Source: Chitinophagaceae bacterium
GTDB taxonomy: Bacteria > Bacteroidota > Bacteroidia > Chitinophagales > Chitinophagaceae
Reading direction: 5' to 3'
Assembly (NCBI GenBank): GCA_003456175.1
Contig: DMPB01000013.1
Coordinates: 1-6,163 of the forward strand
Length of the DNA stretch: 6,163 bases
The position numbers and the translations under genes are program-made. Below, one piece after another: positions 1 through 6,163 of this stretch. The notes under the pieces are model-generated. The model made no database searches and was not told the origin of the DNA. It worked only from the letters and a program-made list of their open reading frames with translations. Positions within the stretch are counted from its first letter, which is position 1, and every line of letters begins with the position of its first letter.

Positions 1-756
1 GAAAAGTTAGTTATTATACCTGCTTACAACGAAAAAGATAATATCGCAGCTATTATTGAGGCAATCTTTTCGTTGCAACAAGGCTATCATATTTTGGTGA
101 TAGATGATGGTAGCCCTGACGGTACGGCTAGCATTGTTAAACGTTTGATGCTGCAATATTCCGACTGTCTTTTCTTGGAAGAGCGAAGCGGTAAGCTAGG
201 CTTGGGTACAGCTTACATTCACGGTTTCAAATGGGCGTTAGGCAAAGGGTACGCTTTTATTTTTGAAATGGATGCCGATTTTAGCCATAACCCCAAAGAT
301 TTAGAACGCTTATACGATGCTTGTAAGTTTGGCGTTGCCGATGTTGCTATTGGAAGTAGGTATGTACCTGGCGGTAAAATAGAAAATTGGCCTTTAGATC
401 GCCACTTATACAGTAGGGGTGGTGCATTGTATACTAAATTAATTACTTGGATGCCTGTGAACGACCCTACAGCTGGCTTTATTTGTTACAGTGCAAAGGT
501 GTTGCAGGCCATTAACTTCAATGCTATTCGCTTTGTGGGCTATGCTTTTCAAATAGAAATGAAATTCGCAGCATGGAAGTTGGGCTTTAATATTGCAGAA
601 GTGCCTGTAGTGTTTGTAGATAGAAAGGTTGGCGTTAGTAAAATGAATAAAGGTATTATTAAAGAAGGTGTACTGGGTGTACTTAAAATACAGTGGCAAA
701 GTTTATTTAAAAACTATCGCCGTGAGGTAGCGCAAGCCGATACCGTTACTGGCTAA
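1..756 (+). CDS. Polyprenol/dolichyl-phosphate mannose synthase-like family 2 glycosyltransferase (5' end outside window)
   Basis: Likely transfers mannose (or another hexose) from a nucleotide sugar to polyprenyl phosphate at the cytoplasmic membrane face, giving a lipid-linked donor for later glycosylation. The frame is open from base 1 and the first visible residues, EKLVIIPAYNEKDNI, match the usual extreme N-terminus of this family, so only the start codon or a few codons are missing. Numbering from base 1 (251 visible residues), the GT-A motifs are VIDDGSPDGT (about 33-42), the metal-binding D91-A92-D93 in EMDADFSHNP, GSRYVPGG, DPTAGF (155-160) and GYAFQIEM (180-187). There is no C-terminal membrane domain, so it resembles the compact DPM1 type rather than membrane-fused bacterial forms. 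An internal TTG at base 73 is not the start, because it would cut off the first nucleotide-binding strand. The 3' end overlaps the convergent queG by 11 bp. The family is clear; the exact sugar is inferred. Confidence 0.9.
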   Translation, partial: EKLVIIPAYNEKDNIAAIIEAIFSLQQGYHILVIDDGSPDGTASIVKRLMLQYSDCLFLEERSGKLGLGTAYIHGFKWALGKGYAFIFEMDADFSHNPKDLERLYDACKFGVADVAIGSRYVPGGKIENWPLDRHLYSRGGALYTKLITWMPVNDPTAGFICYSAKVLQAINFNAIRFVGYAFQIEMKFAAWKLGFNIAEVPVVFVDRKVGVSKMNKGIIKEGVLGVLKIQWQSLFKNYRREVAQADTVTG

Positions 757-1690
757 TGGGACTATTATTGGGTGCAATGAATTTTAAGTTACGTTGTATG
801 CCGCTGAACTTGGCACGTTTCATGGCCGATTTATCAAAAATTACATTGAAGGTTTCTTCCGTTAGCATTTGCCAATCGTTCCAACTATAGTTTAAAATGG
901 CAGGTATTGGCTCAAAGCTAGGCTCTTGGTGTGGCTTGCTAAAGCGATTCCACGGGCATACATCTTGACAAACATCGCAGCCAAACATCCAATTGTTGAA
1001 TTGTTCTTTTTTATCGTGCGGAATGAGTGCATCTTTTAATTCTATTGTAAAATAACTAATGCAGCGGCTGCCATCTACTACTTTGTTGGGTAAGATAGCC
1101 TGCGTTGGGCAGGCATCGATACAGCGGGTGCAGGTGCCGCAATAATCTTTTACCGTAAGGTTATCGTAATCGAAAGCAACATCTACAATAAGTGTGGCAA
1201 TGAAAAAAAAGCTGCCAGCTTGTTTATGAATCAGATTGCCGTTTTTCCCAATCCAGCCAAGTCCGCTAATCTGTGCCCAGCTTCGTTCTAGTACGGGAGC
1301 ACTATCTACAAAACCACGGCCGTTGATGTCGCCAATAGTGGTGCGAAGTGTAGCAAGTAGTTGTTTAACTTTTTTTCGAATAACGCGATGGTAATCTTCA
1401 CCATACGCATATTTTGCTACTTGTGGTACGTTGTTGGGCTGCCTTTTTTCGGGATAATAATTATATAACAATGTAATAACTGATTGGGCGCCAGGTACCA
1501 AAAGCGTTGGGTTAATTCTAAGATCAAAATGATTTTCCATATAGTGCATAGTGCCGTGTAAGCCTTGCTGCAACCACTTTTCAAGTCTACGGGCATCGTC
1601 GCTTAGTTCTTTGGCTTGTGCAATACCGCAATACTCAAAGCCTAACGAACGTGCATTTGCTTTAACGATATGTGCTGGAAAAATTTTCAA
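746..1690 (-). CDS. queG: Epoxyqueuosine reductase QueG
   Basis: Catalyses the last step of queuosine synthesis, reducing epoxyqueuosine to queuosine at the wobble position of tRNAs with GUN anticodons. The known family enzyme is cytosolic and uses cobalamin and two 4Fe-4S clusters. In the 314-residue form chosen here, the N-terminal domain carries LGFEYCGIA and the YMENHFDLR stretch. The segment VDSAPVLER holds D129, matching the proposed catalytic acid, and is followed by GWIGKNGNLI. Cluster cysteines are C184, C187, C190 and C194 (CGTCTRCIDACP), then C210, C238, C241 and C245 (CDVCQDVCPWN). It ends soon after KFSGIQRNLKF, so it lacks the C-terminal HEAT-like extension of longer homologues such as the roughly 380-residue E. 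coli protein. There is no ATG before the conserved domain. TTG at 1690 gives a family-like N-terminus and leaves room for a divergent promoter. TTG at 1747 would add 19 unconserved residues and leave only 9 bp to the neighbour's start. The identity is firm; the start is uncertain. Confidence 0.95.
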   Translation of the reverse strand: MKIFPAHIVKANARSLGFEYCGIAQAKELSDDARRLEKWLQQGLHGTMHYMENHFDLRINPTLLVPGAQSVITLLYNYYPEKRQPNNVPQVAKYAYGEDYHRVIRKKVKQLLATLRTTIGDINGRGFVDSAPVLERSWAQISGLGWIGKNGNLIHKQAGSFFFIATLIVDVAFDYDNLTVKDYCGTCTRCIDACPTQAILPNKVVDGSRCISYFTIELKDALIPHDKKEQFNNWMFGCDVCQDVCPWNRFSKPHQEPSFEPIPAILNYSWNDWQMLTEETFNVIFDKSAMKRAKFSGIQRNLKFIAPNNSPISQ

Positions 1691-1702
1691 TATTTGAAAT
1701 TT
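1681..1702. repeat. Imperfect AT-rich palindrome at the queG start
   Basis: TTTCAA (1685-1690) and TTGAAA (1694-1699) form inverted arms around a 3-base centre. With one unpaired T at 1684 the symmetry extends through AAA (1681-1683) and TTT (1700-1702). It covers the preferred queG start codon and touches the -33 element proposed for the divergent operon. It could be a regulator binding site, but symmetry in such AT-rich DNA may be chance. Confidence 0.25.
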
Positions 1703-1730
1703 GGATATATGCTTTTTTTGAATACTTTCG
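1700..1730 (+). promoter_or_regulatory. Candidate Bacteroidota-type promoter for the DUF3857 operon
   Basis: TTTG at 1700-1703 is followed after 19 bases by TACTTTCG at 1723-1730. This matches the Bacteroidota housekeeping pattern (TTTG, 19-21 bases, TAnnTTTG) with one mismatch in the -7 element. Transcription would begin shortly after 1730, giving a leader of roughly 20 bases before the ATG at 1757. The position just upstream of the operon fits well, but the motif is short and the region AT-rich, so this is a prediction only. If queG starts at 1747 instead of 1690, the promoter lies inside the queG reading frame. Confidence 0.45.
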
Positions 1731-1756
1731 ACGTGTTCAAAATACAAGTAACTTTT

Positions 1757-3772
1757 ATGAGAAGCTCCTTAGCACTGCTAACCTTGTTGTTATTTGCTTA
1801 CGCAAATGTAATTGCTCAAGATAAATTGGATATAAAATGGGGAAAGGTTGCCCCGGCCGATTTTGATTTAAGTGCAAAAAAAATCGATACTAGTAACTAC
1901 GCTGTTATTATGGCCGCCGTTGGCGATCTTGAATTTGAGGGTAATAAGAATGGCGGATTTTCTACAAAACTGCAAGTGCGTAAGCGAATTAAAATTCTAA
2001 ACAAGAAAGCTGAAGATTTAGCTACTGTGGTATTGTACACCGTAACCTCACAAAACGGAGAGGTACAAGTGAGTGATATTAAGGGTGCTACTTACAACCT
2101 CACTGGCGATAATGTAGAAGTGAGTGAGCTTAGAAAAGACGCCATATTTACTGAAAAGGTAGATAAGGAAAGAGGCCGCAAAAAATTCACGTTGCCGAAT
2201 GTTAAAGAAGGTTCTATCATTGAATATACGTATGTGTTGCGTAGCGATTTTATCTTTAATCTACGTCCATGGTTTTTCCAAGATGCCTATCCTGTTTTAT
2301 GGAGCGAGTACAGTGTTACTATTCCAGACATGTATAACTATGTAACGCTTACAAAAGGATACCATCCTTTTCATGCGAAAGATCAAAAAAGAGGCTTTCA
2401 GAGTTATACTGTAATGGTAGAAGGCGATAATCAACGTTCTGAGCGGGTTTCGGTAAATGCCAATACCACACAGGCTCGCTGGGTAATGAAAGATGTGCCA
2501 GCGCTTAAGCAAGAGCGTTTTACTTCGACATTGGCCAACCATATTTCATCGATTGAATTTCAGTTGTCTAGCATTCGTTACGAAGGTAGGCCAGAGCGAA
2601 GTGTAATGGATACCTGGGATCAACTTGTGAAATCGTTCAACGAACGTGAAGATTTTGGCTTATACCTCAGCAGAAACAACGGTTTTTTAGATGATGAATT
2701 GGCAAAAATTCGCTTTAAGAATACACAAGATACCATGCAACGTGTGAAAGATGTTTTCACCTACGTTCGCAATAACTATACCTGCACTGATCATGATGCA
2801 GTGTATATGGATAAGAACTTGCGTGATGTTATTAAAACAAAGAGTGGCAATGTTGCTGAAATTAACCTGCTTTTAGTAGCATTATTACGCCATATTAAAC
2901 TCGATGCTTATCCACTAATTTTAAGTACAAGAGATAATGGCGTTACCAGCGAGTTGTATCCATTAATTCAGAAATATAATTATGTGATTTGCGCTTGGCA
3001 GATTAACAATGAATATCACTTTTTTGACGCTTCGAGAAGTATGCTCGGTTTTGATAGGTTAACCTCCGATGTATATAATGGTCATGCACGTTTGATAACA
3101 GAAAACCAAGCTTTAGCAGTTACATTAGATCCCGATGCCTTACAAGAAGTAGAAAAAACTGTAGTGTTTATTTCTCCTAACGATAAAGGCAAATTAGAAG
3201 GTATTTTATCTGACGAGTTAGGTTATTTTCAGAGCTACGATTTGAGATATGCTGCAAAGAAAATGGGAGTTAACGAATTGCATAAGAGTATAAAAAAATC
3301 AATGGGAACAGATGTAACGGTTGATACCGTGTACATTGATTCGTTAGATAATTTTGATGTGGAGGCAAAGTTGAATGTTCAATTTAAGTTGAATAATGCC
3401 GAAGAAGATATTTTATATATCAGCCCTTTCTTTGGGGGAAGTCGTGTTACTGAAAATCCTTTTGTAAAAGCAGAACGGTTTTATCCAGTAGAAATGCCTT
3501 ACGGTAAAGATGAAACATATTTGCTAAATCTAGAACTTCCTGCTGGTTACGTAGTTGACGAAGTGCCTAAAAGTACTAGAATAAAGCTCAATGAGAATGA
3601 TGGTATGTTTGAGTACTTAGTACAAGTATCTGGTAGCCACATACAACTACGCAGCCGTTTAATTATTAATAAGGCCACCTTTGATGCTGAAGACTATACT
3701 ACTTTAAGAGACTTCTATGCTTTTATTGTGAAAAAGCATGCAGAGCAAATTGTTATTAAAAAGAAAAGCTAA
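1757..3772 (+). CDS. Exported DUF3857/transglutaminase-fold protein with degenerate catalytic triad
   Basis: A 671-residue protein of unknown role, likely exported to the periplasm. Residues 1-20 form a signal peptide (MRSS, a hydrophobic LALLTLLLFAYA core, then VIA before Q21). The frame is open upstream to 1670, but the ATG at 1757 is preferred because it places the signal peptide first and avoids overlap with queG. A DUF3857-type beta-rich domain spans about 40-191 and a transglutaminase-like core about 310-440. A C-terminal beta region resembling DUF3858 ends in a DFYAFIVKKH helix. Aligned by eye with the next gene, the catalytic Cys is V366 (GNVAEINL), the His is Y409 (YNYVI), and only the acidic residue remains, D424 (FFDAS). 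Peptidase or transglutaminase chemistry is therefore unlikely, and a binding or partner role is inferred. No Shine-Dalgarno sequence is present. The next gene starts 2 bp after the stop, so the two are probably co-transcribed and translationally coupled. Confidence 0.88.
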   Translation: MRSSLALLTLLLFAYANVIAQDKLDIKWGKVAPADFDLSAKKIDTSNYAVIMAAVGDLEFEGNKNGGFSTKLQVRKRIKILNKKAEDLATVVLYTVTSQNGEVQVSDIKGATYNLTGDNVEVSELRKDAIFTEKVDKERGRKKFTLPNVKEGSIIEYTYVLRSDFIFNLRPWFFQDAYPVLWSEYSVTIPDMYNYVTLTKGYHPFHAKDQKRGFQSYTVMVEGDNQRSERVSVNANTTQARWVMKDVPALKQERFTSTLANHISSIEFQLSSIRYEGRPERSVMDTWDQLVKSFNEREDFGLYLSRNNGFLDDELAKIRFKNTQDTMQRVKDVFTYVRNNYTCTDHDAVYMDKNLRDVIKTKSGNVAEINLLLVALLRHIKLDAYPLILSTRDNGVTSELYPLIQKYNYVICAWQINNEYHFFDASRSMLGFDRLTSDVYNGHARLITENQALAVTLDPDALQEVEKTVVFISPNDKGKLEGILSDELGYFQSYDLRYAAKKMGVNELHKSIKKSMGTDVTVDTVYIDSLDNFDVEAKLNVQFKLNNAEEDILYISPFFGGSRVTENPFVKAERFYPVEMPYGKDETYLLNLELPAGYVVDEVPKSTRIKLNENDGMFEYLVQVSGSHIQLRSRLIINKATFDAEDYTTLRDFYAFIVKKHAEQIVIKKKS

Positions 3773-3774
3773 CT

Positions 3775-5685
3775 ATGAAAAAACTTGGTTTATCAGCATT
3801 GTTCGTTGTTGTAACTTGTTGGTTGCAAGCACAACAGTATTCAATGTTACTGCTCAAGGCCGATATGCTTAAAAATGCGAATGCTGTAAAGCGCTACGAA
3901 AAGCTTACGGTAGAAATATTAGGCTCCGACAGATTTGTTGAAACGCATAAATATGCCATCACTATTTTGAACGAAGCAGCAGAACGTTATAGCGGTGTTA
4001 CCATCGGTTACGACAAATCAACAGCGGCACCAACCATTAATGCCATCATGTATGATCAGTTTGGTAATAAAATAAAAGAATTGAAACGCTCAGATATCAA
4101 AGACGAGTCGGCATACGATGGCTTCAGCATTGCAGGCGATGATAGAGTACGTTCATGCCAGTTTTATAACAAAAGTTATCCTTATACTGTAGAGTTTGAA
4201 ATTGAACAAAAGCACAGCCAAACACTCTTCTTACCTTATTGGATGCCACAATTAAGCAATACGATGAGTGTACAAGAGAGTGAGTTCGAATTGATCGTAA
4301 AAAACGATGCCGATGTTGGCATTCATACAACCAATTACAATGGTAAAGCGGAAGAAAGTACGAGTGGCAGTACTAAAACATATAAATGGCAATTGAAAAA
4401 TTATGCAGCGGTTGCTTACGAATGGGGAAGCCCAAAGTTTAATAAGCGTACCCCCATGGTACAACTTTCTAGCAAATCGTTTGAACTATATGGTGCTAAA
4501 GGCAACTTAGTATCTTGGAAATCACTTGGCGAATTCCAAAATCAATTAAATAAAGGACGCGATGATTTACCTCCAGCTATTAAAGCCAAGGTGCAAGAAC
4601 TTACGCAAGGCATCACCGACCCTTATCAAAAAATTCAACGTTTGTACGAGTTTATGCAAAAAAATACTCGTTACATTAGCATACAACTTGGTATCGGCGG
4701 ATGGCAGCCTTTTGCCGCAAGTTACGTAGCTGAAAAAGGCTATGGCGACTGTAAGGCACTTACAAACTACATGTACAGCTTGCTTAAAGAGGCCGGTATC
4801 AAAAGTTGTTATACCACTATTCGTGCAGGTCGTTACGAAACCCATTTTACGCCTGAGTTTCCTAAGCCACAATTCAACCATGTAATCCTAGCAGTGCCTT
4901 TGCCAGCGCAGAAAGATACTGTTTGGTTAGAATGTACGAGCCAAAGCTTGCCAGCCGGTTTTCTCGGCGATTTTACGCAAAACAGATATTGTTTATTGAT
5001 AGATGAAGAAGGAGGCCACTTAGTACGAACGCCTGCTTACGACCATCGCTACACCGCCGATAAAAGAAAAGTGGTAGCCACTATTACACCCGAAGGCGAT
5101 TTAAAAGCCAATATTTTCACTCGTTATTATGGATTAACCTACGATGAAAAGCACACGAATGTGGCGAATGCAAGTAGAGAGAAAATTACAGAGTCTTTGA
5201 AAGAAGCCCTCGATTTACCCCAATACGATGTAGTTAACTTTAACTATGTAGATCATAAAACAAGGCAACCATTTATTGAAGAAACTATCGACCTTACGGC
5301 AAATGGCTATGCTTCTGTAACCAGTAAGCGATTGTTCTTTACACCGAACTTAATGAATCGTTCTGGCATGCGTTTAGATACAGTTGCTTCAAGGCAGCTT
5401 CCGGTTGAAATAGAGTTCGGTTATACCGATGCCGATACCATTGAATATCATTTACCGCAAGGGTATACTTTAGAAGCTGCTTTTAAAGATGTGTCGGTAC
5501 AAACAGCTGCACTCTCTTACACAGCCAAATATATTATTGCAGATAATAAAGTAACGTATATACGTACTATGCAATTGCGTAATGGTTTGTATCCGCCGAG
5601 TGAGTATAATCAGATGGCATTAGCATATCAACAAATTTATAAGGCCGATAGAACGAGACTTGTGTTTGTAAAAAAGGAAGGGTAG
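3775..5685 (+). CDS. Exported DUF3857/transglutaminase-like protein with intact Cys-His-Glu triad
   Basis: A 636-residue protein, likely exported: residues 1-19 form a signal peptide (MKKLGL, hydrophobic core, LQA before Q20). Cys15 lies in a VVTC context, which is not a good lipobox. A DUF3857-type domain covers about 50-205 and a transglutaminase-like papain-fold domain about 270-395. The probable triad is C326 in GYGDCKAL, H369 in QFNHVIL and E386 in WLECTSQ. Glu replaces the usual Asp, and it is followed by the conserved LPAGFLGDF. The C-terminal region (about 425-636) is beta-rich and closes with YPPSEYNQMALAYQQIYKADR, typical of DUF3857 proteins. The known fold supports a cysteine protease, amidase or transglutaminase activity; the substrate is unknown. 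The ATG follows the upstream stop by 2 bp and the purine-rich end of that gene serves as the ribosome contact region. The last codons and the TAG stop lie within a terminator hairpin. Confidence 0.9.
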   Translation: MKKLGLSALFVVVTCWLQAQQYSMLLLKADMLKNANAVKRYEKLTVEILGSDRFVETHKYAITILNEAAERYSGVTIGYDKSTAAPTINAIMYDQFGNKIKELKRSDIKDESAYDGFSIAGDDRVRSCQFYNKSYPYTVEFEIEQKHSQTLFLPYWMPQLSNTMSVQESEFELIVKNDADVGIHTTNYNGKAEESTSGSTKTYKWQLKNYAAVAYEWGSPKFNKRTPMVQLSSKSFELYGAKGNLVSWKSLGEFQNQLNKGRDDLPPAIKAKVQELTQGITDPYQKIQRLYEFMQKNTRYISIQLGIGGWQPFAASYVAEKGYGDCKALTNYMYSLLKEAGIKSCYTTIRAGRYETHFTPEFPKPQFNHVILAVPLPAQKDTVWLECTSQSLPAGFLGDFTQNRYCLLIDEEGGHLVRTPAYDHRYTADKRKVVATITPEGDLKANIFTRYYGLTYDEKHTNVANASREKITESLKEALDLPQYDVVNFNYVDHKTRQPFIEETIDLTANGYASVTSKRLFFTPNLMNRSGMRLDTVASRQLPVEIEFGYTDADTIEYHLPQGYTLEAAFKDVSVQTAALSYTAKYIIADNKVTYIRTMQLRNGLYPPSEYNQMALAYQQIYKADRTRLVFVKKEG

Positions 5686-5699
5686 CCCCTTCCTTTTTT
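5670..5699. terminator. Bidirectional intrinsic terminator between convergent genes
   Basis: A perfect 13-bp inverted repeat: the left arm is AAAAAAGGAAGGG (5670-5682), the loop TAGC (5683-5686) and the right arm CCCTTCCTTTTTT (5687-5699). The GC-containing stem followed by six T residues fits an intrinsic terminator for the plus-strand operon. The A tract of the left arm supplies the matching T tract for minus-strand transcription coming from the mgtE-like gene. The operon's stop codon TAG (5683-5685) lies in the loop, so the final residues KKEG are encoded by the left arm. Confidence 0.85.
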
Positions 5700-5700
5700 G

Positions 5701-6163
5701 TTATAGTAAAATACCTTGTAAGAATAAAAAGGCAAGGCTAAAGTATATAATAAGTCCAGTTACATCTACCAATGTGGCAACAAAAGGTGCTGAAGAAACG
5801 GCGGGGTCGGCACCAAGGCGTTTTAGTAAAATGGGTAACATGCTGCCACTTAAGGTGCCCCAAAGTACAACGCCAACCAAAGAGCAACCAACAGTTGCAC
5901 CGATGCGTGCCCAATGATCGCCATATACTTCTGGTGTTATATGATGCCATGCCCAAATTCTGATAAAGCCAATAATACCTAATACAGTGCCTAGCAGTAT
6001 GCCACTAATAATTTCTCTACGTAATACCCGCCACCAATCGCCAATAGTTATTTCACCTATGGCCATTGCTTGAATAATCAAAGTGCTTGCTTGGCTGCCA
6101 CTATTGCCACCACTGCTAATAATTAAGGGTACAAATAAGGCAAGTACAACAGCTTTGGCAATT
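5701..6163 (-). CDS. mgtE: MgtE-family magnesium transporter, C-terminal membrane part (5' end outside window)
   Basis: The MgtE family consists of homodimeric inner-membrane Mg2+ channels gated by cytosolic N and CBS domains, which would be encoded beyond the window edge. The visible 153 residues are the C-terminal membrane domain. The frame is open to the window end; a TTG at 6081 is internal, since conserved sequence continues upstream of it. The family signature [15 protein letters not shown] (about residues 12-26) leads into [11 protein letters not shown]. Three further hydrophobic segments follow, at about 51-71, 86-113 and 126-153. The DPA (119-121) and LVDVTGL segment in the last helix places D133 where the conserved pore aspartate of MgtE (D432 in Thermus thermophilus) is expected. 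The protein ends with this helix, as is normal for the family. It converges on the DUF3857 operon, with its stop 1 bp beyond the shared terminator stem. Confidence 0.93.
   Translation of the reverse strand, partial: IAKAVVLALFVPLIISSGGNSGSQASTLIIQAMAIGEITIGDWWRVLRREIISGILLGTVLGIIGFIRIWAWHHITPEVYGDHWARIGATVGCSLVGVVLWGTLSGSMLPILLKRLGADPAVSSAPFVATLVDVTGLIIYFSLAFLFLQGILL

Noticed and set aside
439..699. 86-codon open frame on the minus strand within the glycosyltransferase
   Set aside because: It lies wholly antisense to a strongly conserved coding region and shows no recognisable domain.
697..714. Weak inverted repeat AGTTT/AAACT near the end of the glycosyltransferase gene
   Set aside because: The stem is only 5 bp, AT-rich and without a T tract, so it does not support a terminator call.
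1670..1756. 29-codon N-terminal extension of the first DUF3857 protein
   Set aside because: It would put unconserved residues ahead of a clear signal peptide and overlap queG on the opposite strand. The ATG at 1757 explains the export signal.
1765..1770. AAGGAG on the minus strand as a ribosome binding site for queG
   Set aside because: It lies 17 bases from the TTG at 1747 and much further from 1690, too far to work as a Shine-Dalgarno sequence, and Bacteroidota rarely rely on one.
3817..3821. Cys15 of the second transglutaminase-like protein as a lipoprotein attachment site
   Set aside because: The context VVTC lacks a small residue (Gly, Ala or Ser) directly before Cys, and a better signal peptidase I site (LQA before Q20) follows.
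4567..4881. 104-codon open frame on the minus strand within the second transglutaminase-like gene
   Set aside because: It is antisense to the catalytic core and has no recognisable motif; other minus-strand frames at 2297-2542, 4124-4330 and 4252-4464 are the same kind of shadow.
5738..5963. Small open frames on both strands within the mgtE-like gene
   Set aside because: They overlap the conserved membrane domain of the transporter in other frames and look like chance.
1..6163. A mobile, defence or CRISPR-type system
   Set aside because: No transposase, integrase, array of repeats, toxin-antitoxin pair or nuclease is present; all substantial coding regions belong to recognisable chromosomal families.

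Overview
The window looks like ordinary chromosomal DNA from a member of the Bacteroidota, probably near Chitinophagaceae/Sphingobacteriales. This is inferred from four things: the moderate-to-low GC content; the absence of Shine-Dalgarno sequences, with A/T-rich start regions instead; a promoter candidate of the TTTG/TAnnTTTG type; and the gene families, notably tandem exported DUF3857/transglutaminase-like proteins. I see no mobile element, CRISPR array, tRNA, rRNA or sign of recent transfer.

Layout: (1) 1-756, plus strand: the nearly complete 3' part of a family 2 glycosyltransferase resembling polyprenol/dolichyl-phosphate mannose synthase, lacking only its extreme N-terminus. (2) 746-1690, minus strand: queG, epoxyqueuosine reductase, converging on the glycosyltransferase with an 11-bp overlap of the 3' ends. 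(3) 1757-3772 and 3775-5685, plus strand: two exported DUF3857/transglutaminase-fold proteins separated by 2 bp, almost certainly one operon, read from a promoter candidate in the short region divergent from queG. (4) 5670-5699: a perfect 13-bp hairpin with A and T tracts. It contains the stop codon of the second transglutaminase-like gene and can terminate transcription from both sides. (5) 5701 to the window edge, minus strand: the C-terminal membrane part of an MgtE-type magnesium transporter, converging on the operon.

The genes do not form an obvious single pathway: lipid-linked mannose donor synthesis, tRNA queuosine modification, exported proteins of unknown role, and Mg2+ transport. 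The point most worth attention is the tandem pair. The downstream protein keeps a Cys-His-Glu transglutaminase-type triad (C326, H369, E386). The upstream protein has the same architecture but Val and Tyr at the Cys and His positions, so it looks like a pseudoenzyme made together with an active relative.

No gap between genes exceeds about 70 bases, so there is no long unexplained non-coding stretch.
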